Below are positions 18,373 through 27,619 of a stretch of DNA of 64,000 nucleotides, piece by piece. Source of the DNA: Thiosocius sp963736445 (GTDB taxonomy: Bacteria; Pseudomonadota; Gammaproteobacteria; Chromatiales; Chromatiaceae); the NCBI GenBank assembly GCA_963736445.1, contig CAVTOY010000019.1, positions 310,001 to 374,000 on the forward strand, written 5' to 3'. The notes under the pieces were generated by a model. It saw nothing but the letters and a program-made list of their open reading frames with translations. It had not been told where the DNA came from and searched no databases. Within the stretch, counting starts at the first letter, position 1; every line of letters begins with the position of its first letter. The position numbers and the translations under genes were made by a program.

Positions 18373-18858
18373 ATGTCAGATTACGATCCGAAGTCGACTC
18401 AACGCAACGAGGCTGGTGATGGAATCAGCCGTCGGGAAATGCTCGTCGGAATCGGCACTGCCGCTGCGATGGCCTACGCTGGGAGTGCCCTTTCCGCCAT
18501 GCCTGGCCATGATCACAGCAAACACAGCGCGCAACAGCCGGAACTGCTCAACGCCATGAACAACTGCCTCGACAAAGGACAGCGCTGCATCGCTCACTGT
18601 CTTGTGTCTTTCCAGGAAGGTGACGTAGAACTCGCTGATTGTGCGTCCAAAGTGTATGAAATGCATGCAGTCTGCAGTGCATTTTCCTATCTGCTGGCAG
18701 CCAACTCGGAATACATCAAGGCCTATGCGCCGATATGCGAGCAAGTCTGCAACGATTGCGAAAAGGAATGCAGGAAGCACGAACAGCATATCGAGTGTAA
18801 GGCCTGTGCAGAGGCCTGCGCGGCCGTGGTTGATCAGATTGCGCTGACGCTGAAATAA
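18373..18858 (+). CDS. csp1: Tat-exported four-helix-bundle copper storage protein (Csp1-like)
   Basis: A 161-residue protein with a Tat signal (SRREMLVGIGTAAAMAYAG) and a mature four-helix bundle holding 12 Cys, mostly in CxxxC or CxxC spacing along helices: NNCLDKGQRCIAHC, a Cys in ELADC, AVC, then PICEQVCNDCEKEC and ECKACAEAC. This is the pattern of Csp1, which stores many Cu(I) ions inside the bundle in the periplasm of methanotrophs and other bacteria. A short Met/His segment (MPGHDHSKH) follows the signal. The ribosome-binding site is AAGGAGG. It is a single gene behind an inverted-repeat candidate operator. Confidence 0.9.
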   Translation: MSDYDPKSTQRNEAGDGISRREMLVGIGTAAAMAYAGSALSAMPGHDHSKHSAQQPELLNAMNNCLDKGQRCIAHCLVSFQEGDVELADCASKVYEMHAVCSAFSYLLAANSEYIKAYAPICEQVCNDCEKECRKHEQHIECKACAEACAAVVDQIALTLK

Positions 18859-18942
18859 GCGGCTCAATTAGCGCCATGTGGCCAATGGGCCCGAACCCTT
18901 GACCGAGACGACTTGATCTCCAATCGCACGTAAACCATTGCT

Positions 18943-19398
18943 ATGAAGAAAAAGGATAAAAAAAAGAAGGAGAAAAACGAGAAAAAGCGAAAAAGCGGCG
19001 CGAAGTCAGCACTCAAGAAAGAGGAAAAGCCTGCCCAGAAGCCGAAAAAGGGGAAGACAAAGGTGCTCTGGCAAGAGATCGCGCGCCTCACCCAGGCACT
19101 CAGAATAAAGGACGACGAGATCATTGCACTGAAGAGCCGCCAAAAAGGCGAAACCACGTCGACCGGAAAGGTTGAGGATCTCGCCGTCGCACTGTCCGAC
19201 TGGCAGGAAACCGTGTCGGTCAGCGATCGCAAGAAGACCTGGGAAAGACATCAATATCTGCGCACGCGCTACGAACACCACCTCGAAGCAGGACTCAACA
19301 AGAATCGCGCAAGAACTTGCGCCGACCAGGACCTGCGGGGGCGTTACGGGGAGGACGCAGGTTATACGGAGGAGCAACTCGCGGCGATTCTCTCCTGA
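18943..19398 (+). CDS. Lysine-rich hypothetical protein
   Basis: A protein of 151 residues whose first 45 are about half Lys, with Glu and Ala (KKKDKKKKEKNEKKRK and a second Lys-rich run). The remainder is a helical domain: VLWQEIARLTQALRIKDDEI (possible coiled coil), then KKTWERHQYLRTRYEHHLEA and a C-terminal GYTEEQLAAIL. No enzyme motif, signal peptide or membrane segment is seen. The basic tail could bind nucleic acid or polyphosphate, which is speculation. It lies about 85 nt after the copper storage gene and faces the convergent FrhB-family gene. Confidence 0.6.
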   Translation: MKKKDKKKKEKNEKKRKSGAKSALKKEEKPAQKPKKGKTKVLWQEIARLTQALRIKDDEIIALKSRQKGETTSTGKVEDLAVALSDWQETVSVSDRKKTWERHQYLRTRYEHHLEAGLNKNRARTCADQDLRGRYGEDAGYTEEQLAAILS

Positions 19399-19472
19399 GC
19401 GACGACAGCGACTGCTGCCGATGTATTATCCCTCGCCTGTCGCAGCAGAGTCTGGTGGCCTAAACCGATAGC

Positions 19473-20696
19473 TCAAGGCCCTTCGCCGTCTTTCGGCGTC
19501 AGCCCGTAGGGCTGCACCAGCGTCCATACATGCGCGGGGACCATGGACTTCAAGCGGCGCGGCGCCTCCCGGCGCAGATGGACAATAGTCTCAACTGCCT
19601 TCATTTCGACGCGGGAACGCGCGAACTCCAGTCCGCGCGGACCGATGCGCGGCATCAGCCAGGCGACGATCGGACGCACCCAGTCTGGCATGCGTCGCAG
19701 CGGCAGACCACCGGCGGCACGCTCGACGTTGGCGAGAAAACCCTTGACCGGCCCGTGACGCTTGCCCGCGCTGCCCGGCGTCGTCAAACGAACCTCATCG
19801 CCGAGTAGCCTCAGCAGTTCTTCGCCGCGCTGGTTGCGCACCAGCAGCCATTGCTCGCCCTCCCCTCCCATGTAGCCCACGGTGATGTCCGCCAGCACGT
19901 TGGTATAGTCGACGCAGGTGCGACAGGTCAGCGGAAAGAAATCGCTGGGTAGATCAGACAGCGGCAGCATCAGGAATGGAATCTCCCTGACGCGACCGTC
20001 GGTGAAGCGCAGCTCGACGTGATAATCGGCGCGGAACTCGAGGTAAGTAATGCTATCGGGATCTTCCGCGAGCAGATCGAGGAACTGGTGAAAACGTTCG
20101 GTCGTGGTGTTGTCTGAGCAGGGGGTGCCGATCACATACAGCCGTTCGAGGCCCAGCTCCCGCTCGAGCGCCCGCAGGGCATAGACCTGGCAGGGGATGC
20201 CGATCACCGCGAGCCTCGTATAGCCCTTTTCCCGGGCGGGCTCCAGAAGTGCCAGCAGCGGCGCATAGCCCATACGCATACCCCGGCACTGCACCATGCC
20301 CTCAGGGTCAGTCACCAGCACCGGGACCGGCCGCCACGGATCGTCGCGATCGGGCGCCATCGTAAGTACGGCATCCACCGCACCGGTCTCCAGCAGGCGC
20401 TCGCCGGTACGCGTGACAATCCCGGTCCACTGCGCACCTGGGCTTGGCGGCGTGAGCGCGGCGCGCAGCATTCGGCGAAATGGTCCGAAGTGGAGTTCGT
20501 CGGGGCGACCGGCATCGCGCGTGCGACCATGAACCTCGACCTCGAGGCCCGGATAGTCCGGCTTGATGAACTGGCAGGCACGCCCGCAGCGCTTCGGGTC
20601 GATAGTGCGGGAGATGCCGCAATCGGTGCAGAGGTCGCGCGGTACGGCATCGGCAACGGCTGCTGCCCAGACTGGGTTTTCGGGCGGTATCTGCAT
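19473..20696 (-). CDS. FrhB/BciB-family Fe-S flavoprotein (F420 hydrogenase beta-like)
   Basis: About 407 residues. The N-terminal FrhB_FdhB domain has DLCTDCGISRTIDPKRCGRA with Cys clusters for Fe-S centres, and C-terminal motifs GIPCQVYALRALER, GTPCSDNTTTERF and FFPLTCRTCVDYTNVLADI with GYMGG. This is the family of F420-reducing hydrogenase beta subunit and of BciB, the ferredoxin-dependent 8-vinyl reductase. The ATG at 20696 is preferred because GGAAG lies 8 nt before it; an ATG 15 nt upstream is possible. No bacteriochlorophyll genes are visible in the window, so the substrate remains open. It converges with the Lys-rich gene. Confidence 0.75.
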   Translation of the reverse strand: MQIPPENPVWAAAVADAVPRDLCTDCGISRTIDPKRCGRACQFIKPDYPGLEVEVHGRTRDAGRPDELHFGPFRRMLRAALTPPSPGAQWTGIVTRTGERLLETGAVDAVLTMAPDRDDPWRPVPVLVTDPEGMVQCRGMRMGYAPLLALLEPAREKGYTRLAVIGIPCQVYALRALERELGLERLYVIGTPCSDNTTTERFHQFLDLLAEDPDSITYLEFRADYHVELRFTDGRVREIPFLMLPLSDLPSDFFPLTCRTCVDYTNVLADITVGYMGGEGEQWLLVRNQRGEELLRLLGDEVRLTTPGSAGKRHGPVKGFLANVERAAGGLPLRRMPDWVRPIVAWLMPRIGPRGLEFARSRVEMKAVETIVHLRREAPRRLKSMVPAHVWTLVQPYGLTPKDGEGP

Positions 20697-20857
20697 GGGG
20701 CATTCTTCCATAACTCTGTGCCGTACAGCCACAGGGATCTTTACTGGCGGCACATTCGCGATACCTGACGCGCATCGATACACTGCTCAGCCTACCCTTG
20801 CCCGGGTGTCCGTCTTGCGTGCCCGCGCCTGCGACCAGCAACACGAGGAATACCGCC

Positions 20858-21676
20858 ATGGCCAAAGATACCCTGCCTGCGATCAGCGAACACGACGCGA
20901 GTGGCGAGATCGCCGAGCTCTACGCCGATATTCGCCAGACCCTCAACGTCTCCGCGATCAACTATGTCTGGCGACACATTGCCACCATCGACGGGGGCCT
21001 GCGCTGGGCCTGGCAGGCGGCCAAGCCGATGTTCGTCTCGGGTCGGGTGGAAAGGGAATGTGAACACCTGCAGGCACAGCTTAGCTACCCGCAGCTACCT
21101 GGGTTGAGCGACACCACGCTGTCGCTGGTGGGCGTCCATGCCGACGGCCGCAACGCCATCGGCGCCATCCTCGATACCTACAATCGCGGCAATCTGCTGA
21201 ACATGGTTTCGCTCTCTGCGCTGCTCGCCGAGGTCGTTACGCCGCCTGCCGGACAGCGGTCCCGGGCCGATCTGCCAGCGACAGACCTGCCCCTGCCACC
21301 GATCCCGGAGGTCGCCGATCTTTCCGATGAGATAAGTGACCAGGTGCTGGCGCTCAACGCGCTGGGCGCCAAGCCGGGGCCGAACCGCGTGGTGGCCAGT
21401 ATCTACAAACACATTGCGCTGTGGCCTGGTTATCTCTCCGTCGCCTGGGTGCAATTGGCGGCCATGCATGAAGACGGCTCGCTGCTGCAACTCATCGAAA
21501 ATACCCAGCACAAGGCGCGGCGCCATGCCGCCTATCTGGCCGGCGATCTCGGCCCAAGACCCGAGGGCCCGGTGGCGGATCAGGTTCGCCACACGGTGTT
21601 TGAGTTCACCGACACGGTGATCGCCCGCATGATCCCGATCGGCCAGATGATGCGCCAGTCGCTCACTAGCGCCTAG
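20858..21676 (+). CDS. DehI-family (halocarboxylic acid dehalogenase-like) protein
   Basis: A 272-residue all-helical protein with the internal duplication typical of the DehI group: IAELYADIRQTLNVSAINYV and WRHIATIDGGLRWAWQAAKP in the first half, and VLALNALGAKPGPNRVVAS with YKHIALWPGYLSVAWVQLAA in the second. DehI enzymes hydrolyse 2-haloacids by direct water attack. Many family members near respiratory genes have unknown function, and a dehalogenase role is not shown here. The start at 20858 follows an ACGAGGAA ribosome-binding site. The gene runs toward the convergent AraC gene with only 27 nt between their ends. Confidence 0.7.
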   Translation: MAKDTLPAISEHDASGEIAELYADIRQTLNVSAINYVWRHIATIDGGLRWAWQAAKPMFVSGRVERECEHLQAQLSYPQLPGLSDTTLSLVGVHADGRNAIGAILDTYNRGNLLNMVSLSALLAEVVTPPAGQRSRADLPATDLPLPPIPEVADLSDEISDQVLALNALGAKPGPNRVVASIYKHIALWPGYLSVAWVQLAAMHEDGSLLQLIENTQHKARRHAAYLAGDLGPRPEGPVADQVRHTVFEFTDTVIARMIPIGQMMRQSLTSA

Positions 21677-21703
21677 CCTGGAAATATCACCGGCATCGCG
21701 GCG

Positions 21704-22738
21704 TCAGGCCGAAGGACGCTGGCGCAGGCTGCCTCGCCCTTGCGGGTGCGTGGCACGATAGGCCTTGGGCGACACCCCGAACCATCGTTTGAAGGCCCGT
21801 GCCAAGGAACTCTGCTGGGAAAAACCCAGCAAAAAAGCGACATCGGAGATCGATTTGCTCGGGTCCGCGAAATAGCGTTCGGCCAGATCGCGACGTGTCT
21901 CATCGAGCAGGCTCTGCAGTTGGGTGCCTTGCGAAGCCAAGCGTCGCGTCAGCGTCCTGGGACTCATATGCAGCGCCTTGGCGATGCCGTCGATCGAGAC
22001 TTCACCCGTCGTCAGCTGTTCCAGCAGGATCGCCTTGCAGCGCGCGGCGATATCGTCTTTCTGCAGCGTGGCGAGCTCTTGCGTGAGTATCTGGTCGTGC
22101 ACGCCTGCCAACTGTCTGTTTGCGGTGGGTAGCGGCCTGTCGGCGTCTTGAGCGGCGAGGGTAAAACTGTCCGTTGCTGCCGAAAAGCGCACCTCGCAGC
22201 CGTAGAAATCGCCATATGCCCCGGCGCAGTCCGGCCGCTCCCGCTGCAACGTGACCGCGACCGGCCGCAGAGACGTCCCGGCATTTACCCGGCACATATC
22301 GAGCAGCATCGAAAGGCTGAAATCTGCGATATGCGCGGCCAGCATCGGGTCGAGGCGCTTCTGCTGCAGTGCGATGCACAGCCCCTGCGGGGTATCTTGA
22401 GCGACCAGGCTGACACGTTCGCCAACAATCTGGATGTAACGCGCCATCCGCTGGAAGCCGTCGCGCAGCGTCGAGCTCGCCAACCAGGCGTATCCCAGTG
22501 CGCCAAGGTCTGAAGGGTGCCAGCATCGCGCGGCGTCCAGGCCCGCACAACTGTCCGCCAGCTGTTCGAAGGCACCTTCGATGATGCGCTCCCACTTTTC
22601 GCTGGGAACGCGTCTGCTTTGCGGCAGAAGGTCGTCCGGCGATAGCCCCTGCGCGGCAAACAGCCGGGGCGCATCCAGACCATGTAATTCAAGCCAGCGC
22701 GTTATGACATGACCAATGGTGGGAAGCCCAGTATCCAT
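21704..22738 (-). CDS. AraC-family regulator with arabinose-binding-like N-domain
   Basis: A 344-residue regulator. The N-terminal 200 residues form the Arabinose_bd domain seen in OruR/ArgR-like AraC members (ITRWLELHGLDAPRLFAAQG near the start). The C-terminal pair of helix-turn-helix motifs includes GIAKALHMSPRTLTRRLASQ, the linker ERYFADPSKSISDVAFLLGF and SSLARAFKRWFGVSPKAYR. The ATG at 22738 matches the usual family start. Its target is not evident; the neighbours are the convergent DehI-like gene and a small divergent frame at 22.8 kb. Confidence 0.85.
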   Translation of the reverse strand: MDTGLPTIGHVITRWLELHGLDAPRLFAAQGLSPDDLLPQSRRVPSEKWERIIEGAFEQLADSCAGLDAARCWHPSDLGALGYAWLASSTLRDGFQRMARYIQIVGERVSLVAQDTPQGLCIALQQKRLDPMLAAHIADFSLSMLLDMCRVNAGTSLRPVAVTLQRERPDCAGAYGDFYGCEVRFSAATDSFTLAAQDADRPLPTANRQLAGVHDQILTQELATLQKDDIAARCKAILLEQLTTGEVSIDGIAKALHMSPRTLTRRLASQGTQLQSLLDETRRDLAERYFADPSKSISDVAFLLGFSQQSSLARAFKRWFGVSPKAYRATHPQGRGSLRQRPSA

Positions 22739-22837
22739 CCGGGGATTCTGCCACAGCTTCGGATATTGACCGCCTGCGACAAAACATTGGCCAGATCCGA
22801 CAAGTTTCCAATACCCGCCGGCGACATACTGCGCAGC

Positions 22838-23065
22838 ATGCACGGACTGGAACCCAGCAAGATGTCAGGCAAAAACAACGCGGATTTCGCGCTCGTCGGG
22901 GTTTTCGAGGGACAGATCTTCCTCGAGGCAAACGAGTGGGACGCAACCAGGGGCCATTTTCAGGCGGTGACCCTCTACCTCGAACCCGATAACGCACTCG
23001 ACTTGGCCGAACGGCTGTTCAGCTGCGCCGCAGTGCTTGCCGGCAATGCGGGGGCACCCGGCTGA
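22838..23065 (+). CDS. Small hypothetical protein
   Basis: A 75-residue frame starting at ATG 22838 (or 22862), divergent from the AraC gene and about 100 nt from it. The sequence FALVGVFEGQIFLEANEWDA and LYLEPDNALDLAERLFSCAA has the composition of a real small soluble protein. No family is recognised and no strong ribosome-binding site is seen. Confidence 0.4.
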   Translation: MHGLEPSKMSGKNNADFALVGVFEGQIFLEANEWDATRGHFQAVTLYLEPDNALDLAERLFSCAAVLAGNAGAPG

Positions 23066-23135
23066 GGGGCCGCATCGCGCCCAGAAGTGATATCGCCGCT
23101 GTGTTCCCGTTCCGCAACAAGGTCGCGACGGGAAA

Positions 23136-23161
23136 GAAAAAACCCTGCCGTCATGGCAGGG
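23136..23161 (-). terminator. Rho-independent terminator of the nonaheme cytochrome gene
   Basis: Read on the minus strand, a 7-bp stem (CCCTGCC / GGCAGGG, 23143-23161, 5-nt loop) is followed by TTTTTT and a further T-rich stretch. It lies about 30 nt after the stop of the cytochrome gene. Confidence 0.85.
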
Positions 23162-23190
23162 CGTAATGCGTTACCCTGTCGTCGCGGAGA

Positions 23191-25788
23191 TCAGTCGTCG
23201 TCGCCGCCGTGGTTGATCTCGTTCTCGTGACACTGCGTGCAGCTCACCTGCGTACCCTTAGCGACCGTGATGATTTGGTCTTCACGATTGCACAGCGTGC
23301 CTTTCTCATCCTTGCATTCCCAGGTACGTGCGGCCGCGGTGCGTGACAGCACGGTACCCTGCCCGTTCGTACCGTGGCAGCTCTTGCAGGCGGTGGCGTT
23401 ACGTTCCGCGAGGTCTTCGTGCTTCTCGTTCCAGTTGCGGTCCGCTACCGGGTGCATGCCATGCGGCCCATCGAGGGTCAGGCCGAGCCCGCCTTCGTGG
23501 CAGACGGTGCACTCTGTGATGGTGCCGGAGTGCCCCTGCAATCCCACAGCCGCCAGGTTGTCGTTGGCCATAAACTGGTTGTTATCGCTTGGTGACACCG
23601 GCCAGATCGCGTGCGTGCTGCCGTGACAACCCTCGCATTTGACACCGCCATGACCCTGGCTCAGTCGGTACAAGCTTTGATTTTCGGCGAAACGCGACTC
23701 GGGCGCCGTGATGAGTTCTGTCTTGCTGCTGCCGTCACCGTGGGTCCCATTCACGTAAGCTTGCAGTAGACGGATGCCGTCCGGCGCCACCAGATCCGGA
23801 TGTGTACCGGTCTTGTTGTTCACGGCATCCCCGGTGTGGCAGGACTGACAGCCCGGCTCATTGGCCCATGGCACCCGTTTGCTCAGGTCCGCACCCGCCG
23901 GGTACGGCGTGCTGGCGAGGTCGGCGGTGAAATCATTGCCGACCTGTTCCATATTCCCGTGGCAATCCTGGCAGACCATGCCGCCATTGAACATCGCGCC
24001 GCGCAGACACTTGGTGTTCTTGCCGGGATGGCACTGGTAACAGGTCTCCTCGAGTATCCCAAGCTCGAAGTCGTTGACCGGCAGGATTTCCTGCTGCGCC
24101 ACGCGGTCAGGGTGATTGGGGGCTGGCATCGGCGGGAACAGGTCGGCGAACTCCCCGTGGTGTCCGTGCATGGCCCGCGACTGACTGATGTGATGACGCT
24201 GCTGGCGACCACGTGGACCCTGATCAGGCTCGTCGACCGGACCGGCCTGGGCGAGATCGAGTGCCGGGGAGTAGTGGCACTGCGAGCACTGCACGGGTGT
24301 CTGGTTGGCCAGGCAATTCGGGTCGCTTGGGCTACTCGTGTCGCACGTTGCGGCCACCAGGTTGCCGTTCGCATCCCATGCCCGGTACTTGTCCCAGTGT
24401 TTCTCGTCGTGCAGTCGCAGGATGTTGATCTTGGCCGCGTTCTGCAGCTGGTTAAGGGGTGTGGAGCCGGGTGCGTCCTCCGCCAGTACCCAGTCGAAAT
24501 CCACGCTTGCGAAGTCGGAGGCCGCGCCATTGCTCACATAGCCCAGCTCGTCCAGAAAGTTATCGCCGACCGCTGCGTGACAACCCTGGCAGTCGGCCTC
24601 CGAGGCGACCGGCAGCACCGTCTCTACCGAGGCCAGCACGCTATTGGGCTCCGTCGGGTCAGCCCCCTTCGCTATCGCCGCAACCTGCATCACCGGGTAG
24701 GCGTTCTCATTGCCGGCGTCGTCGATCGGCGGGATCGGTATGCCATCCGCTGCGAACCAGTTGGCGTCATCTACCCTGTACCCGAACGGGAGATCCGCAA
24801 AGAACGGAAGGTCGGCATCGAAGCGATCAAAGTGTTGCGGATCGTTATCGATGCCAGGCATCTTCTGCTGACCGACGGCCAACTCTGGCGGCGTAATCAC
24901 AGGATCTGACGGATACAGCTTGTGGAGATCGGGCACCGGCAAACCGGTATCCGTGGCGATGGGTTCGAACACATTCAGGATGCTCGGGCACCCCTCCGGG
25001 AACTCGGAGGTATCGCAAAGGCTGCTGAGATCCAGAGGCGGATTCAGCAGTGCACCAGCCAACACGCTCGGATACAGCGGCGCGTAGGCCAATCCGCCCA
25101 GCGTGTTTTCGTGGCCGGCAACTTGTGCGCTACCCAACGTTTCCCAAAAATTGGTTTTCTTGTTCCCGTTGACCTCTACCGCGCCGGTAGTGATGGAGCC
25201 GGACGGATCCTCGACTGCGGAATACACTACATCGACATCGGCGTCCGTAAGAATAACCGGCTTCTCCGAACCGGAGCCCCTCTTGATCACCTGCGCATGC
25301 ACCACGTTAAAGAACGGCAGGATGCTGAAGATCTGGTAGTCGAGATCGGCACAATGCATGCCGAGATCATTGGCCGCCAAGATACTGTAGTTGCCGCTGA
25401 GAATGGGCGGCGGCTCCGTCGGCGGCGGTACCGAACCGGCATCGCAATTGCTGCCCGCCTCTTTGACCGCCCGCTCGACGATCTGACCATTGGCCTCGGC
25501 GCTCACCCGACACGGCGGCACCTCGAGTCTCTTTCGCAAGCGCCACTCGCCATCGCCCTCGTCTTTGCCGCGCGTTGAACCGAGCACACTGCCGTCACCC
25601 GCATTTGCCACCTCAATGCGGGCCTCCCGTGGACCCTTTCCTTTGACCACCAGGCGACGGTCGCCGCGCTCCCATTTCGCCTCCTTGATGGTCAGCGAGG
25701 CCCCGAGTCCTTCAGCGGTCAGCGCCACTAGAGATAAGGCAAGGAAGGCGGAAAGCGTTATGCGTCGGTTGCGAGCGGGCCTTTTCAT
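23191..25788 (-). CDS. Large secreted nonaheme c-type cytochrome
   Basis: An 865-residue protein with a signal peptide (about 1-30) and a heme-free N-terminal half of about 390 residues. The first 90 mature residues are beta-rich; a Pro-rich linker (VPPPTEPPPILSG) leads into a domain starting NYSILAANDLGMHCADLDY. Nine CXXCH motifs fill the second half: CQGCH, CSQCH, CYQCH, CQDCH, CQSCH, CEGCH, CTVCH, CKSCH and CTQCH. Extra His residues are frequent and could serve as distal ligands. The protein ends in an acidic GGDDD tail. It is transcribed divergently from a cytochrome b561/PepSY/two-component operon. The size and single signal peptide fit a periplasmic or surface electron carrier; its donor is not known. 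Confidence 0.85.
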   Translation of the reverse strand: MKRPARNRRITLSAFLALSLVALTAEGLGASLTIKEAKWERGDRRLVVKGKGPREARIEVANAGDGSVLGSTRGKDEGDGEWRLRKRLEVPPCRVSAEANGQIVERAVKEAGSNCDAGSVPPPTEPPPILSGNYSILAANDLGMHCADLDYQIFSILPFFNVVHAQVIKRGSGSEKPVILTDADVDVVYSAVEDPSGSITTGAVEVNGNKKTNFWETLGSAQVAGHENTLGGLAYAPLYPSVLAGALLNPPLDLSSLCDTSEFPEGCPSILNVFEPIATDTGLPVPDLHKLYPSDPVITPPELAVGQQKMPGIDNDPQHFDRFDADLPFFADLPFGYRVDDANWFAADGIPIPPIDDAGNENAYPVMQVAAIAKGADPTEPNSVLASVETVLPVASEADCQGCHAAVGDNFLDELGYVSNGAASDFASVDFDWVLAEDAPGSTPLNQLQNAAKINILRLHDEKHWDKYRAWDANGNLVAATCDTSSPSDPNCLANQTPVQCSQCHYSPALDLAQAGPVDEPDQGPRGRQQRHHISQSRAMHGHHGEFADLFPPMPAPNHPDRVAQQEILPVNDFELGILEETCYQCHPGKNTKCLRGAMFNGGMVCQDCHGNMEQVGNDFTADLASTPYPAGADLSKRVPWANEPGCQSCHTGDAVNNKTGTHPDLVAPDGIRLLQAYVNGTHGDGSSKTELITAPESRFAENQSLYRLSQGHGGVKCEGCHGSTHAIWPVSPSDNNQFMANDNLAAVGLQGHSGTITECTVCHEGGLGLTLDGPHGMHPVADRNWNEKHEDLAERNATACKSCHGTNGQGTVLSRTAAARTWECKDEKGTLCNREDQIITVAKGTQVSCTQCHENEINHGGDDD

Positions 25789-25998
25789 CAGTCGATCTCC
25801 TTGCGGTGCTGGTCGCCGCGTCTTGATTCTTTTTTTGATGCTTGCGGAGAACCTTAGTCGCCCCCCGAAATAGCCTCAAGTCATGAAGGGTTATGTTGTG
25901 ACACAAGTCCCTTCCCTTGCTCTTCGCACCACCCCAAATCGCGATGCAGCGCCGCCTGAATGGAACGCGGCCATCTGTCTTCTTCCCGGCAAATCCGT

Positions 25999-26014
25999 TT
26001 CAGCCTCAGTTCAG
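25999..26014. promoter_or_regulatory. Candidate response-regulator direct repeat in the divergent promoter
   Basis: TTCAG at 25999-26003 is repeated at 26010-26014, exactly 11 bp apart. One helical turn between half-sites is the spacing used by OmpR-family dimers. It lies between the nonaheme cytochrome gene and the cytochrome b561 operon, which encodes an OmpR-family regulator. Confidence 0.35.
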
Positions 26015-26096
26015 CTACGGCCTCTAGGCTGTCTGTGCAGCGTGAGGCGCCACGGCGCTCACCGAACAAAATTCCTTTTTCATCACAGGAGCCATT

Positions 26097-26627
26097 ATGG
26101 ATATCCAATCGCAGAAGATCTCAGTGTGGGACCCCTTCGTCAGGGTGTTTCACTGGTCGCTGGTGCTCGCTTATATCGGCGCCTGGGCCAGCGCCGAGGA
26201 ATGGGCAGGACTGCACAATCAACTGGGCTATTTCATCCTGGTGCTGGTCGGCCTGCGCCTGATCTGGGGTATGGTCGGAACCCGTTACGCCAGGTTCAGC
26301 AGCTTCCTGCGGGCCCCTTCGACGGCGATGGCCTATCTGCGGTCGCTCGCCGCCGGCCGACCGACACACTATGTCGGGCATAATCCGATCGGTGGCTGGA
26401 TGGCGATTGCGCTGATGGCGAGCCTGACCGCGACCGGCGTCACCGGCTTCATGATGGGTGCCGAAGACGGTCTTTGGGAGGAATTGCATGAGATCGCGGC
26501 CAGTCTCTCGTTGTTGCTGGTTGCGCTCCACGTGGGAGGGGTTCTGATCGCCAGCCTGCTGCACGAAGAAAACCTCGTCCGGGCCATGCTGACCGGTAAC
26601 AAGCTACGGAGGAACCCAGATGTCTGA
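26097..26627 (+). CDS. Cytochrome b561-family membrane protein
   Basis: A 176-residue, four-helix di-heme cytochrome b of the prokaryotic b561 type. Heme-ligand His candidates sit in VWDPFVRVFHWSLVLAYIG (helix 1), GLHNQLGYFILVLVGLRLIW (helix 2), the loop THYVGHNPIGGWMAIALM, and ELHEIAASLSLLLVALHVGG (helix 4). The family moves electrons from quinol or membrane donors to periplasmic c-type cytochromes. The gene overlaps the PepSY gene by 8 nt, and its divergent neighbour is the nonaheme cytochrome, a plausible electron acceptor. Confidence 0.88.
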   Translation: MDIQSQKISVWDPFVRVFHWSLVLAYIGAWASAEEWAGLHNQLGYFILVLVGLRLIWGMVGTRYARFSSFLRAPSTAMAYLRSLAAGRPTHYVGHNPIGGWMAIALMASLTATGVTGFMMGAEDGLWEELHEIAASLSLLLVALHVGGVLIASLLHEENLVRAMLTGNKLRRNPDV

Positions 26628-26952
26628 GCAGACACGGAGACACCTATCATGGATTTTTGTCGGACTGACCGCCGTGTCGGCTGCGACACTGTTCACCCTG
26701 GGCGCACCCGTCGGGGCGTCGGACGACCACGACGAGGTCCGCGAGCTGCGTCACGGCGGCGACATCCTCCCCCTGACCGAGCTGCTCGGGAGGGCCGAGC
26801 TCAGCGGCATGCGGGTGCTAGAGGCAGAACTCGAACGTGAGCAGGGTCGCCTGGTGTATGAGCTGGAGTTGCTCGATGCAGATGGACGGGTGCACGAGCG
26901 CCTCTTCGATGCCGCAACCGGACAACCGCTGTACGGGAAGGCGGGGCACTGA
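26620..26952 (+). CDS. Secreted PepSY-domain protein
   Basis: A 110-residue protein with a signal sequence (about 1-33, ending near VGAS) and one PepSY-like domain: LLGRAELSGMRVLEAELER, GRLVYELELLDADGRVHERL and FDAATGQPLYGKAGH. PepSY proteins of this type are small periplasmic modules, often encoded beside b-type cytochromes and QseBC-like two-component systems, where a sensing or chaperone role has been proposed. The stop overlaps the region immediately before the TTG start of the response regulator. Confidence 0.8.
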   Translation: MSEQTRRHLSWIFVGLTAVSAATLFTLGAPVGASDDHDEVRELRHGGDILPLTELLGRAELSGMRVLEAELEREQGRLVYELELLDADGRVHERLFDAATGQPLYGKAGH

Positions 26953-26953
26953 C

Positions 26954-27619
26954 TTGCGACTCCTGCTGGTCGAGGACGACCTGGAACTCGCCGCAGCCGT
27001 CGCGGACGATCTGCGGCAAGCGGGGTTCGCGGTCGATCATACCCAGGATGGCATCGATGCCGAGTACCTCGGTCAGGAACCAATCTATGATGCCGTGATC
27101 CTGGATCTCGGCCTGCCCGGCAGGCCCGGACTGGCGGTCTTGCGTACCTGGCGGGATCTCGGTTTGACCATGCCCGTGCTGATCCTGACCGCGCGGGATG
27201 CATGGAGCGATCGGGTCGAGGGCCTGCGCGCCGGCGCGGACGACTACCTCGGCAAACCGTTTCACATGCCGGAACTGATCGCGCGCCTGCAGGCCCTGCT
27301 GCGCCGCAGCACCGGCCGTGCGGCGCCTACGCTCGCGGTCGGGGGCTTGCACCTGGATGAAGAGCGACAAAGCGTACTGCGTGCAGACGGCATCGAGGTG
27401 CAGCTGACCGGCACCGAGTTTCGTCTATTGCGCTACCTGATGTCGCATCCGGACCGGGTGCTTTCGAAGGCCCGTTTGACCGACCACGTCTACGAAGAAG
27501 ATCACGACCGCGACAGCAACGTGCTCGAGGTCTACATCCGCCGGCTGCGCGACAAGATCGGCCGCGACGCCATCGAGACGAGACGCGGCCAGGGCTATCT
27601 GTTTCGGAGCGGCCCTTGA
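26954..27619 (+). CDS. OmpR/QseB-like response regulator
   Basis: A 221-residue response regulator starting at TTG 26954, directly after the PepSY stop. The receiver domain has the acidic pair in LLLVEDDLELAAAV, the phospho-acceptor Asp in YDAVILDLGLPGRPG (about residue 51), Thr in VLILTARDAW, and Lys in DDYLGKPFHMPEL. The winged-helix output domain has EVQLTGTEFRLLRYLMSHP and VLEVYIRRLRDKIG with GYLFR. Its kinase partner overlaps by 4 nt. It probably regulates the divergent cytochrome genes. Confidence 0.92.
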   Translation: MRLLLVEDDLELAAAVADDLRQAGFAVDHTQDGIDAEYLGQEPIYDAVILDLGLPGRPGLAVLRTWRDLGLTMPVLILTARDAWSDRVEGLRAGADDYLGKPFHMPELIARLQALLRRSTGRAAPTLAVGGLHLDEERQSVLRADGIEVQLTGTEFRLLRYLMSHPDRVLSKARLTDHVYEEDHDRDSNVLEVYIRRLRDKIGRDAIETRRGQGYLFRSGP

